A DNA stretch of 55,186 bases, taken from a virus. The stretch's first letter is position 1. Each line of letters starts with the position of its first letter. Positions 40,910-47,644 of the stretch are shown in pieces. Under the pieces are notes generated by a model. The model was not told where the DNA came from. It did not search any database and saw nothing but the letters and a program-made list of their open reading frames with translations. Location: positions 1-55,186 of IMG/VR virus record IMGVR_UViG_3300037587_000342. One strand, 5' to 3'. The translations under genes were made by a program, and so were the position numbers.

Positions 40910-41221
40910 ATGACCGACCAGGAAATCGAGGGCCTGCTCAACCGGCTGGACGAGCGCACCGCGCGAATGGACCGCTACACGACGGAGCGGTTGGATCGGA
41001 TGGAGGCGGTGCTGCCTGTGCTGCACCTCAGGATCGACAAGAACCGGGACTCGATCGACTCGTTGAGAGGGTCCAGGCAGTTCCTGAAAGGCGCACGCGA
41101 GGGCGAGGCCTCTTCGCGGCGCTCCGGCGAATCCTCGCGGCGCTGGGCTTGGTCCACGGTGCTTGAGGTCATCGGGATCCTGGTGGCGATCGTGCTGGGC
41201 GCCCTCGCGCTGATCCTCTAG
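40910..41221 (+). CDS. Membrane-anchored coiled-coil protein (holin accessory type, 103 aa)
   Basis: N-terminal coiled coil (EIEGLLNRLDERTARMDRYT ...) and a C-terminal membrane span (VIGILVAIVLGALALIL), the layout of XhlA-type holin accessory proteins. No ribosome site precedes ATG 40910. A GTG-started frame at 40834 (VEWSDTQRRLLAKLDKTTSK) encodes a helical N-terminus that would join this one only through a +1/-2 shift, so an unannotated frameshift or sequencing error is possible. Confidence 0.6.
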   Translation: MTDQEIEGLLNRLDERTARMDRYTTERLDRMEAVLPVLHLRIDKNRDSIDSLRGSRQFLKGAREGEASSRRSGESSRRWAWSTVLEVIGILVAIVLGALALIL

Positions 41222-41224
41222 CCG

Positions 41225-41371
41225 ATGATGCGGTCGGGGTTCCGGCCGTGGTCGCGCGGGCTGAAGGCCTCCGAGCGCCGGCTGCGACGGTGGCGGGTGG
41301 CGGCGCTGGTCGCGCTGGCCGTCGGGCTCACGGCGGCTGCGCTGCGGTTCACGGGCGTCTGGTAGTTGACG
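41225..41371 (+). CDS. Small membrane peptide (48 aa)
   Basis: ATG ATG start 3 bases after the previous stop. Basic N-terminus, a hydrophobic segment (VAALVALAVGLTAAA) and a Cys-containing tail. Too small for family assignment; weak ribosome site. If real it extends the lysis cassette. Its end overlaps the following promoter. Confidence 0.35.
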
Positions 41372-41396
41372 GTCGCTGGGATGCCCCCTAAGATGC
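41368..41396 (+). promoter_or_regulatory. Strong sigma70-like promoter TTGACG-17-TAAGAT
   Basis: -35 TTGACG at 41368-41373 and -10 TAAGAT at 41391-41396 with the ideal 17-base spacer. The expected transcription start is near 41402-41404, which coincides with the ATG of the next gene, suggesting a leaderless or nearly leaderless mRNA. Confidence 0.7.
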
Positions 41397-41401
41397 GTGT
41401 C

Positions 41402-41602
41402 ATGGATCCTGAGGCGTCCGACAGCCAAGTCGCGGTAGGTGACATGATCCGCTGCGAGTGGTGCGGCGAAGAGACCACAGCCGTCCGGACTACCCAGCGA
41501 TTCTGCCCCGGCGGGAAGTGCCGAGACGCCTTCCATAAGTCCGTACGCACTAAGGCGATGCGCGAGTACCGCGAGCGCCATAGCGCCGGCCGCTCCGCCT
41601 AG
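41402..41602 (+). CDS. Zinc-finger-type protein behind promoter (66 aa)
   Basis: Start taken at ATG 41402 (an in-frame ATG lies at 41393 inside the -10 box). IRCEWCGEETTAVRTTQRFC then GGKCRDAFHK provides CxxC...C...C..H, an FCS-like or treble-clef finger seen in small phage proteins. The first gene of the transcript from the promoter at 41368. No ribosome site precedes it. Confidence 0.6.
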   Translation: MDPEASDSQVAVGDMIRCEWCGEETTAVRTTQRFCPGGKCRDAFHKSVRTKAMREYRERHSAGRSA

Positions 41603-41615
41603 TTCCCGAGGGGAC

Positions 41616-41644
41616 TAGAACCGTGGGCACGGATCTGCTATGAT
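41616..41644 (+). promoter_or_regulatory. Weak promoter candidate (TAGAAC-17-TATGAT)
   Basis: TATGAT at 41639-41644 is a good -10 with a poor -35, in a short gap between genes. The downstream ORF has its start 7 to 25 bases later. Confidence 0.4.
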
Positions 41645-41668
41645 CCGGGCATGAGGAAGGGGGCCACA

Positions 41669-41848
41669 ATGCCCGAGACGACGAAGGCGATCGAGTGCGA
41701 GGGCTGCCCCGGCAACGGCGAGGCGGCCACGCGGACCTACCGCGACCAGGACGGCGCGCTGGTGCGCTACTGCGACGACTGCGGCGAGTTGGCGGAGATG
41801 GGCTGGAACGGCCGCACGTACGAGCGGGTCGAGACGAAGGAGGCATAG
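41669..41848 (+). CDS. Small zinc-type protein (59 aa)
   Basis: Start at ATG 41669, 5 bases after AGGAAGGGGG; ATG 41651 is in frame. IECEGCPGNGE and RYCDDCGELAEMG make two CxxC pairs. No family recognised. Confidence 0.55.
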   Translation: MPETTKAIECEGCPGNGEAATRTYRDQDGALVRYCDDCGELAEMGWNGRTYERVETKEA

Positions 41849-41850
41849 CC

Positions 41851-41904
41851 ATGAGCACAGCAAACACGATGGACGGGATGCGCAGGAGGAGCACGTCCAC
41901 GTGA
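41851..41904 (+). CDS. Possible 17-aa peptide
   Basis: ATG with the strong ribosome site AAGGAGG 10 bases upstream; encodes MSTANTMDGMRRRSTST and its stop overlaps the next start (GTGA). May be a leader peptide that couples translation. Confidence 0.3.
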   Translation: MSTANTMDGMRRRSTST

Positions 41905-42044
41905 AGGCCGAGCGCGTCAAGCTGCGGAAAGCTCTGGAGGCGCTGGTAGAGAGCCTAGAGTGCGACGACGGGCTCGACGAGGATCAAGAGGCAGCCTACA
42001 ACGCGGCGCTTCTGGTGCTTGCGTCCATCCCGGAGGGTCGGTAG
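41901..42044 (+). CDS. Small helical protein (47 aa)
   Basis: GTG start with AGGAGG about 11 bases upstream. Encodes a helical acidic protein (VKAERVKLRKALEALVESLE) with an internal helix pair. No family recognised. Fills the gap between the flanking genes with overlaps. Confidence 0.5.
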   Translation: MKAERVKLRKALEALVESLECDDGLDEDQEAAYNAALLVLASIPEGR

Positions 42045-42047
42045 CCC

Positions 42048-42317
42048 GTGGCCACCGACCCCGAAGGACTCCCGTGGACCGCAGAGCGGATCGCCCACAT
42101 GCTGGAGATCCCGATCGAGGAGGCGCGCAAGATGGCCGCCGCCCCCGATCTACTGGCGGCGCTGCGTGAGTGCGAGTGGCGAGGCGGCGGCCCGGAGGAT
42201 ACGGAGCACTTCTACTGCCCGGTCTGCAAAGCGCACGATGAGGACTGCGAGAAGATCCTGCACGCCGACAACTGCAAGTTGGCCTTCGCCATCGCCAGGG
42301 CCGAGGGGAAGGCGTAA
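42048..42317 (+). CDS. Phage protein with C-terminal metal motif (89 aa)
   Basis: GTG start. MAAAPDLLAALRECEWRGGG then FYCPVCKAHDEDC and HADNCKLAFAIARAEGK resembles a common small phage protein (APELLEAL... CP.C...H..DC.L..AIA). Four Cys and two His could hold one or two zinc ions. Role unknown. Confidence 0.6.
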   Translation: MATDPEGLPWTAERIAHMLEIPIEEARKMAAAPDLLAALRECEWRGGGPEDTEHFYCPVCKAHDEDCEKILHADNCKLAFAIARAEGKA

Positions 42318-42496
42318 TGCGGTGCGGCGTGTGTCGCAGTCCGCTGCGCCGCATCGGCTCTAAGCGGAAGGATTACCGCGACGCTGATGGACGGGTTTAC
42401 AAGTCGATCAACTGGCCGCGCTACGCGCCATGCCCGCGCCTCGATGATCCAGAGGCACACCCGGCGCGTGCTAAGGCCGAAGGGAGGACTCCGTGA
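42317..42496 (+). CDS. Small basic protein with CxxC (59 aa)
   Basis: TAATG overlap with the previous gene. MRCGVCRSPLRRIGSKRKDY begins with a zinc knuckle followed by a basic stretch, then WPRYAPCPRLDDPE. Overlaps the next gene by 4 bases (GTGA). No family recognised. Confidence 0.5.
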   Translation: MRCGVCRSPLRRIGSKRKDYRDADGRVYKSINWPRYAPCPRLDDPEAHPARAKAEGRTP

Positions 42497-42933
42497 CCCC
42501 TAACCAGAAGAAGGCCAGAGAGATAGCGGCCGTAGCCTCACCCTGCTACTGGCCCTCTTTCGCGTCTATCTCGGTTGAGCCCGTACTTGACTGCGCCACC
42601 AAGGGCCGCGTGTTCGACAGCGAGCAGCCTCTCAACGAAGCGTGTGGTGGCTGCTACAGAGCAAGAAAGATCACCCCGACTATCCAGGCCGCCCTAGACG
42701 AGAAGGACCAGCACTACCAGCAACTCGTGAGGGAAGCCCAGAACGGCTCTGAGGGCTGTCTGCGGGCGGTCAAGAGCATGAAGATCGAAATTGATGCGAT
42801 CTGGGCCGCCCTCGGGGAGCCACCGGGCCCACCCATGAGCGGGACCGGCAAGATCAGCGCGAAGGTCGCCAAGATGCGAGAGCGGGCCGAACGAGCCGAA
42901 GCTGCTCTCGCAGCACTCAAGGAGACCACATGA
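42493..42933 (+). CDS. Hypothetical protein with Cys N-terminus and coiled-coil C-terminus (146 aa)
   Basis: GTG start. N-terminal SPCYWP, LDCATK and EACGGCYRARK carry four Cys; the C-terminus is a Lys/Glu/Ala helix (VAKMRERAERAEAALAALKE). No family recognised. Confidence 0.55.
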   Translation: MTPNQKKAREIAAVASPCYWPSFASISVEPVLDCATKGRVFDSEQPLNEACGGCYRARKITPTIQAALDEKDQHYQQLVREAQNGSEGCLRAVKSMKIEIDAIWAALGEPPGPPMSGTGKISAKVAKMRERAERAEAALAALKETT

Positions 42934-43172
42934 GCCGCCGACACAACGCCAAGCCGGGCTTCCACTCCAACCCCGAGCCGCTCGAGGAGTCCGACCCGAT
43001 GTGTCCGGGGGGCTGCGGCTGGGAGATCTCGCGCTGCGAGTGCGTCTTCGCCGCGTGTCTGTGGTGTGGGAAGGATGCCGTGCTGGATGCCGACTTCTAC
43101 TGCTCCGATTGCGAGCACCAGAAGCCGAGTCGGCCATCACCGACCGCGAAGATTCCGCAAAATAATATCTAG
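42930..43172 (+). CDS. Cysteine-rich small protein (80 aa)
   Basis: Eight Cys in pairs: MCPGGCGW, RCECVFAACLWCG, FYCSDCEHQ. At least two zinc sites are possible. The last codons run into the phased repeat region. No family recognised. Confidence 0.55.
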   Translation: MSRRHNAKPGFHSNPEPLEESDPMCPGGCGWEISRCECVFAACLWCGKDAVLDADFYCSDCEHQKPSRPSPTAKIPQNNI

Positions 43173-43202
43173 AGTTCCGCGAAACTTCCGCTAAGGTTTC
43201 GC
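43142..43202 (+). repeat. Helically phased 11-bp repeat array (TTCCGC units)
   Basis: Units start at 43142 (GACCGC), 43153 (TTCCGC), 43175 (TTCCGC), 43186 (TTCCGC) and 43197 (TTTCGC), each 11 bases or a multiple apart, with an AT-rich non-matching turn (AATATCTAGAG) at 43164. It spans the end of one gene and most of the 59-base gap before the recombination genes. The spacing of one helical turn puts all units on the same face. Confidence 0.7.
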
Positions 43203-43231
43203 ACATCGCCAACGTCTCACCGGGAGGGACC

Positions 43232-43483
43232 ATGGCACAGGACGGGGCGCTGCACTGGCGCCGCAAGACCGCCGATCAGCGCGAGCGCAGCGACTTGACG
43301 CTGCGGCTGCTGAAGCTGAACGGGATGTACCCGCGCCCGGTGGCCTCTGTGCGGTTCCACAAGTCCGGGATCACGATTCGGGTGGGACACGAGAGCGTGC
43401 TGGTTGACACGTTGCGGGAGGCGTCGCGGCTGATCGAGGGGGTACTGGCAGGCGCGCGATTGGAGCGCGCCGAGGAGGTGTGA
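43232..43483 (+). CDS. Hypothetical protein at the head of the recombination block (83 aa)
   Basis: Preceded by the leader element ACCGGGAGGGAC at 43219. Basic N-terminus, then a beta pair (GMYPRPVASVRFHKSGITIR) and a helix. It is the first gene after the phased repeats. No family recognised. Confidence 0.55.
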   Translation: MAQDGALHWRRKTADQRERSDLTLRLLKLNGMYPRPVASVRFHKSGITIRVGHESVLVDTLREASRLIEGVLAGARLERAEEV

Positions 43484-44247
43484 TGGCAGATCTGAACCTA
43501 GTCCCGTTGGACGCTCCAGCGATGGAGCTCAGGCACTTCGCCGGAGACGAGGGCCAGCGTCGGATGATCGCGCTTGCCAACGAGTTCAAGGCGGTCTGCG
43601 AGAACCGCGTGAAGCGCGGCGAGAAACCCTGGATCGTGAAGATCGGCGACGGTCAGCACGCGCGCATCGAGGCGTGGCAGTACATCGGCCAGCGTGCCGG
43701 CGTCACAACGCGATGGGTCGCGAGCCACGACGTACGCCATCCCAAGACCGGGGAGTACGAGGGCTGCAGTTCGACGATGGAGGCGATCCTGATCGCCACG
43801 GGCCAGCCCATCACCAGCGCGCAGTGCGACTGCTACGCCGACGAGGTGCAGAAGAAGAAAAAGGGCGGCGGGCTGTTCAAGCGGTGGCTGGACCCCGAGG
43901 GCAAGCCCAATCGCCAGGCCATCAAGGGCATGTCACAGACTCGAGCGGCGTCGCGTGCGCTGGCAGCTGCGCTGCGGTTCCTCGTTGAAATGGCGGGCTA
44001 CGACGGCACTCCGGCCGAGGAGATGGACGGGGTCGATACCGGGCCTCCCAAGCCCGCTCCGGTCCAGGAGCCCCAGGCCACCAGCAACGGCGACGCCCCG
44101 AGTTGGAGGGAGATGAACGCGAGGTTCGACAGCCAGTGCCATCACTGCGGCGCAGAGATCAAGAAGGACGATCCGATCCTCTCCGGCAACGGCAAGTCCA
44201 TCCATCCGAAGTGCAAGGCCGATTTCGAAGCGGGCGAAGACTTTTGA
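43480..44247 (+). CDS. Phage recombination protein of the MSQTRAASRAL / annealing type, with zinc finger
   Basis: A conserved phage family often found next to a nuclease and likely to be an annealing or recombination mediator protein. Visible: QRRMIALANEFKAVCENRVK, HARIEAWQYIGQRAGVTTRW, SSTMEAILIATGQPITSAQC, GMSQTRAASRALAAALRFLV and MAGYDGTPAEEMD. The C-terminal CHHCGAEIKKDDPILSGN ... HPKC adds a zinc finger (about residues 222-246). The start is GTG 43480 (GTGATG) with an internal ATG at 43483. Next gene is a nuclease. Confidence 0.65.
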   Translation: MMADLNLVPLDAPAMELRHFAGDEGQRRMIALANEFKAVCENRVKRGEKPWIVKIGDGQHARIEAWQYIGQRAGVTTRWVASHDVRHPKTGEYEGCSSTMEAILIATGQPITSAQCDCYADEVQKKKKGGGLFKRWLDPEGKPNRQAIKGMSQTRAASRALAAALRFLVEMAGYDGTPAEEMDGVDTGPPKPAPVQEPQATSNGDAPSWREMNARFDSQCHHCGAEIKKDDPILSGNGKSIHPKCKADFEAGEDF

Positions 44248-44852
44248 GCCTCACGTTCAACGAGGAGGAGCACGTCTACCGCTGGCAGGGCCGAGTCGTG
44301 CCCTCCGTCACGGCTGTCATCGCGGCGGCCGGCTGCATGGGCGACCTCTCGTTCATCGATCCTTGGTACATGCGCCGGGGCACCGCGCTCCACAAGGCGA
44401 CCAAGCTGTGGGACGAGGGACGGCTCGACGAAGCGACAGTGGACCCAGCGATTGCCCCGCATCTCAGAGCTTGGCGTGAATTCGTGACGATGAATCGGGC
44501 CGATCTTGAGATCCTGGAGAGCGAGCACCCGCGGTACAACGCGACGTACGGCTATGCAGGGACACCAGACAGAATCGCACTGTGGCGTGGGAAGCTGGCC
44601 GTGATCGACTTGAAGGCCGGCGGCAAGATGCCGTTCCACGCTCTGCAACTCAGCGGATATGCCGGCATGATCGATGACTGCGAGGTGCGCCTCGCGGTGC
44701 ATCTTGGTGGTGATGAGAGATGGAAGCTGGAGACCTACGCCGACCGAGGCGATTGGCAGGTCTTCACGAGCGCGCTCGCCCTGTACCAGTGGAAGGAACG
44801 CAACGGGCTCAAGCCCGGGAAGGCAGCGAACAATGGTGGTCGAGACAACTGA
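44244..44852 (+). CDS. PD-(D/E)XK family exonuclease
   Basis: Start TTG 44244 overlapping the previous stop (TTGA). RecB-like nuclease core: YAGTPDRIALW with Asp109, GKLAVIDLKAGGKMPFHA with Asp122 and Lys124, and LQLSGYA with Gln135, in the order expected. SVTAVIAAAG and MRRGTALHKATKLWDEG form the N-terminal helical part, as in lambda-type or Cas4-like exonucleases. It probably resects DNA ends for the annealing protein encoded upstream. Confidence 0.8.
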   Translation: MSLTFNEEEHVYRWQGRVVPSVTAVIAAAGCMGDLSFIDPWYMRRGTALHKATKLWDEGRLDEATVDPAIAPHLRAWREFVTMNRADLEILESEHPRYNATYGYAGTPDRIALWRGKLAVIDLKAGGKMPFHALQLSGYAGMIDDCEVRLAVHLGGDERWKLETYADRGDWQVFTSALALYQWKERNGLKPGKAANNGGRDN

Positions 44853-45483
44853 GATCGAGAGCGATGCGACGGCGCTGGTCGAGCGCAGCGAGCAGATCGT
44901 GGTAGAGGACGCGCCCAGCTACGAGGTAGCTGGCGAGTTCCTTCTCGGGGTCAAGGCGTACCAGAAGAACGTCCGTGACCTCTTCCGGCCCCACAAGCAG
45001 GCCGCGAACAAGGTCCACAAAGGCCTCTGTGACGATGAGAGCAAGCACCTGAAGGCCCCAGACAAGGCCGAGAAAATCGTGAAGGGCCGGATGGGCACGT
45101 GGAAGGAGGCAGAGGAGCGCGCAGCCGCCGAGGAGCGTCGGATCGCAGAGGCCAAGGCCCGCGAGGAAGCCGAAAAGGCGCAACTCGCAGAAGCCGAGGC
45201 AGCAGAGGCGGCCGGCAGGAAGGCCGAGGCCGATGCAATCCTCGAGCGTCCGACCGAAGTGGCGCCGGTAGCGACCAGGCGTGCAGTGCCCCAGGTCGCC
45301 GGCATCAAGCACACGAAGCGGTGGACCTGCGAGGTCATCGAAGGCGAGGAGGACTTGATCCCGCGTGAGTTCATGCTGATCGACATGGTGAAGCTCCGGA
45401 GGTACGCCACGACCATGAGGGAGCAGGCGAAGGTGACTGGCGTGCGGTTCTTCCAGACCGGTGGCGTGGCGGCCGGGCGGTGA
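44833..45483 (+). CDS. Conserved coiled-coil recombination-module protein (216 aa)
   Basis: Start ATG 44833, inside the end of the nuclease gene. A helical N-terminus (DLFRPHKQAANKVHKGLCDD), a long Glu/Ala/Lys coiled coil (residues about 80-130), then KHTKRWTCEVIEGEEDLIPR, the typical KRTW..E..D...VPREFLMPD pattern and a VPGVRFF...VAAGR ending, here VTGVRFFQTGGVAAGR. From memory this pattern recurs beside phage annealing proteins. Possibly a nuclease modulator; not proven. Confidence 0.6.
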   Translation: MVVETTEIESDATALVERSEQIVVEDAPSYEVAGEFLLGVKAYQKNVRDLFRPHKQAANKVHKGLCDDESKHLKAPDKAEKIVKGRMGTWKEAEERAAAEERRIAEAKAREEAEKAQLAEAEAAEAAGRKAEADAILERPTEVAPVATRRAVPQVAGIKHTKRWTCEVIEGEEDLIPREFMLIDMVKLRRYATTMREQAKVTGVRFFQTGGVAAGR

Positions 45484-45935
45484 GCTTCGTTACCACTGAA
45501 ACGGCCACGGTCTACAAGGGCGGCGGCCGGCGGTTCTTCACTCGCTACCACGCCTACCGTCACGCGGCCAAGGCGCTCCTGCGGGATCGGATGGAGCGCG
45601 ACGACTACGACGCGCTGGTGTCGCCACCATGGATCCACACGCCTGAAGGGGGCGAGGAGTCAGCCGAACCAACGAACACCGATGGTCGCGGCGAGCGTTG
45701 GCTCCGATGCGTTGCCGGCATGATTCGCTACTGGCAGTGGAAGGACGGCGTGACGGCTCGGCCGCGCAAGGTGCCGTGGGTGAACGGACACGGGTTTGAT
45801 TGGTCGACGAAGCGGAAGCCCAAGGCCCTGCGCTGCGAGATCCTGGCCGCGTTGGGGTTGCCGCAGAACGCATCGCTCGACGATGTGAAGCAGCAGATCG
45901 CAAATGGAAGTAACGAAAGGAGACACGATGGCTGA
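45480..45935 (+). CDS. Hypothetical protein (151 aa)
   Basis: GTG start. Starts with SFVTTETATVYKGGGRRFFT (beta) and a helix pair (TRYHAYRHAAKALLRDRME), followed by GRGERWLRCVAGMIRYWQWK. No family recognised. Its last part overlaps the next start. Confidence 0.55.
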   Translation: MSFVTTETATVYKGGGRRFFTRYHAYRHAAKALLRDRMERDDYDALVSPPWIHTPEGGEESAEPTNTDGRGERWLRCVAGMIRYWQWKDGVTARPRKVPWVNGHGFDWSTKRKPKALRCEILAALGLPQNASLDDVKQQIANGSNERRHDG

Positions 45936-46140
45936 CCGCAAACTCGTGGAAGGCAGAGAGCGTTACGAGATCGGCGACGGCGCCAAGACCCGAACCGGCG
46001 TGAAGGACCTCGGCGTCACGCTGGTCTGGGGCAAGGGCCGCAAAGTCGAATCCGTCTCGGTGGACCACCGGGTCCTGACCCGCAAGGGCATCGAGAGCCT
46101 GATGCTGCTCGTGAAGCACCGTGAGGAGAAGCGGGGATGA
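45928..46140 (+). CDS. Small basic protein (70 aa)
   Basis: Start ATG 45928 after GAAAGGAGACACG. Basic beta-rich protein (RYEIGDGAKTRTGVKDLGVT). Overlaps the resolvase gene (ATGA). No family recognised. Confidence 0.5.
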   Translation: MADRKLVEGRERYEIGDGAKTRTGVKDLGVTLVWGKGRKVESVSVDHRVLTRKGIESLMLLVKHREEKRG

Positions 46141-46637
46141 GCCTCATGATCGGCGTCGATCCTGGCGCCAAGTGCGGAATCGCGGTGGTGCGGGAGGCGC
46201 CGAACAAGGTGCCTGAGTGCCTGTGGACCGCGACGGTGGGGATCGACAAGTTGAGTGTGGCGTTGCCGACGTTGCTGGACAGCTGGCGGCTCGACTTCAC
46301 GGTGCCGTTCTGCGTCGAGACCGCGAGCTTCCATGCGCACCGGGGTTCATCGCAACGCAGCGCGACGATCTGTGCTCGGAACGCAGGCTTCATCCACGGC
46401 TACCTGGTCGGTGCTGGTGTCGATCGAATCGAGATCGTGACGGTGGCGCAGACCCGGAAGGCGCTGGGGCTCTCCGGCAACTGCTCCAAGAAGGAGCTAC
46501 ACGCATTTCTGGAGAACCCGTCGGTTGTGTGTGGAGAACGTGGCAGCAACGAGCACACGCGGGATGCGATCGCGATCGCGCTCGCCGGCCACTCTCGGAT
46601 TCGACAGCGGGAAGTTCTTGATCGGGCCCGAGAGTGA
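46137..46637 (+). CDS. RuvC-like Holliday-junction resolvase
   Basis: RNase-H-fold endonuclease that cuts branched DNA during recombination or packaging. MIGVDPGAKCGIAVV carries the first catalytic Asp (Asp8); FCVETASFHAHRGSS the Glu (Glu61); and NEHTRDAIAIALAGH the closing His/Asp (His140, Asp143), as in RuvC (D, E, H/D..D). 166 residues is the normal size. It follows the annealing protein and exonuclease, completing the module. Confidence 0.82.
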   Translation: MSLMIGVDPGAKCGIAVVREAPNKVPECLWTATVGIDKLSVALPTLLDSWRLDFTVPFCVETASFHAHRGSSQRSATICARNAGFIHGYLVGAGVDRIEIVTVAQTRKALGLSGNCSKKELHAFLENPSVVCGERGSNEHTRDAIAIALAGHSRIRQREVLDRARE

Positions 46638-46645
46638 GGCATGAT
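46618..46645 (+). promoter_or_regulatory. Promoter candidate TTGATC-16-CATGAT
   Basis: -35 TTGATC at 46618-46623 and -10 CATGAT at 46640-46645 overlap the resolvase stop. Transcription would start near 46652, at the first arm of the interleaved inverted repeats. Confidence 0.4.
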
Positions 46646-46650
46646 GCGGG

Positions 46651-46772
46651 TGGCAGAGATATGGAACGGACCGCACCCTTCACGACTTCCAAGCAGTCCG
46701 ACCCCGCGCCAGCGGTTCGCCATATCTCTGCCAGAGTGTGGTGCGCGACGCAGCCGGGGTCGGACGCCTTGG
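46651..46772 (+). repeat. Two interleaved inverted repeats (A-B-A'-B') in the replication gene leader
   Basis: Arm A TGGCAGAGATATGG (46651-46664) pairs with CCATATCTCTGCCA (46720-46733), 14 perfect pairs. Arm B CCAAGCAGTCCGACCCCG (46689-46706) pairs with CGGGGTCGGACGCCTTGG (46755-46772), 16 of 18. Because the arms alternate, only one full hairpin or a pseudoknot can form in RNA. Arm B' reaches the GGGAG ribosome site at 46771. Confidence 0.75.
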
Positions 46773-46781
46773 GAGCCGTGC

Positions 46782-47462
46782 ATGGCGCGTAAGAAGCGGC
46801 GACCGTCGCCAGCGTTCCCGATGTACCCCAAGGACTTCCTGGGGGACGTGAACACGATCACGATGACCGCCGAGGAGTTCGGCGCGTACTCGTTACTGAT
46901 CCTGCACGCCTGGGAGCAGGGTGCCGAGTTGCGCTACGACCTCGATGAGCTCTCGGCGCTCGCCAGGGTCAAGCGCCCCAAGTTCGACAAGATGTGGGAG
47001 CAGAAGTTGTCCCGGTGCTTCACCGTAGCGCGCAGCAAACGAACCATTTCGAACCCCCGACAGAGACGGGAAGCTGTAAAACAGCGTAGGTATTCTGCAT
47101 CACAATCCACAAAGGCTAGGCAGCGTTGGGATAACGACGATGCTGCGGCAGTGCCGGGGGATAGCCGGGGCAGTGCCGCGGGTATGCCCCCAACTCCTAC
47201 TCCTACTCCTCCTTCATCTCTAGACGTACGTACGTCGGAGGATCTGAGCAGGGTTCGCTGCAACCGCTGTCCGACCGATGGGGAGCACTGGGGGCTGCTG
47301 TACGCCGGCACCAAGGATCAGACAACCTGCCGCTGCAAACGGGGCAAGGCTCGCAAGAAGTGGTACGCGCAGAAATGCGATCGCGAGGAGCAGGACGCAG
47401 GACGTTCACGCGGGAAGCGTGGTGATGGCCCGACGCGGATCGGGCCTGGAGACGTGGCGTGA
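46782..47462 (+). CDS. DUF1376 replication protein
   Basis: Phage replication-initiator or replisome-organiser family related to YdaU. PAFPMYPKDFLGDVNTITMT, AEEFGAYSLLILHAWEQGAE and LDELSALARVKRPKFDKMWE are the family signature in the first 80 residues. The middle is basic and Ser/Gln-rich with an AT-richer base composition (about 47035-47125), then a Pro/Thr spacer (TPTPTP) and a C-terminal zinc knuckle (RCNRCPTDGEHWG, CRCKRGKARKK). Start at ATG 46782, after the leader; an upstream ATG at 46641 would run through the inverted repeats and is rejected. Confidence 0.75.
   Translation: MARKKRRPSPAFPMYPKDFLGDVNTITMTAEEFGAYSLLILHAWEQGAELRYDLDELSALARVKRPKFDKMWEQKLSRCFTVARSKRTISNPRQRREAVKQRRYSASQSTKARQRWDNDDAAAVPGDSRGSAAGMPPTPTPTPPSSLDVRTSEDLSRVRCNRCPTDGEHWGLLYAGTKDQTTCRCKRGKARKKWYAQKCDREEQDAGRSRGKRGDGPTRIGPGDVA
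47146..47236 (+). repeat. Iteron-like and palindromic sites within the replication gene
   Basis: GGCAGTGCC occurs at 47147-47155 and again at 47169-47177 (22 bases apart); the first copy extends to CGGCA-G-TGCCG at 47146-47156. ACTCCT is repeated three times at 47193-47210, then GACGTACGTACGTC at 47223-47236 is a perfect 14-base palindrome. Lambda-type replication genes contain their own origin, so this may be the origin. Confidence 0.45.
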
Positions 47463-47644
47463 GCGCCAAGAAGATCACGCACTGCCGGAACCCGCGCTGC
47501 GGCAAGCGACTCACGCCCATCCAGATCAAGCGCAAGAACCACTTCTGCTCGCACCACTGCAGCATCTGGGATAAGCGGCATCGGAAGTGGAACACGGTGC
47601 CAGTGGAGTTCGAGACCGTGAAGAGCAGGAGGAACGATGCCTGA
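47459..47644 (+). CDS. Small basic zinc-type protein (61 aa)
   Basis: GTG start overlapping the previous stop. THCRNPRCGKRLTPIQIKRK, then NHFCSHHCSIWDKRHRKW: four Cys plus His, very basic, a finger like those of small HNH-related proteins. No family recognised. Confidence 0.6.
   Translation: MSAKKITHCRNPRCGKRLTPIQIKRKNHFCSHHCSIWDKRHRKWNTVPVEFETVKSRRNDA

Noticed and set aside
40834-41166. 110-codon ORF overlapping the coiled-coil membrane gene
   Set aside because: After its first 27 residues the sequence becomes Ala/Arg/Pro-rich without structure, as expected for a shadow frame. It is only discussed as a possible frameshifted N-terminus.
46641-46781. Upstream ATG giving a 47-residue extension of the DUF1376 protein
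   Set aside because: The extension runs through the inverted repeats, has no family similarity and a poor ribosome site. The family start is at 46782.
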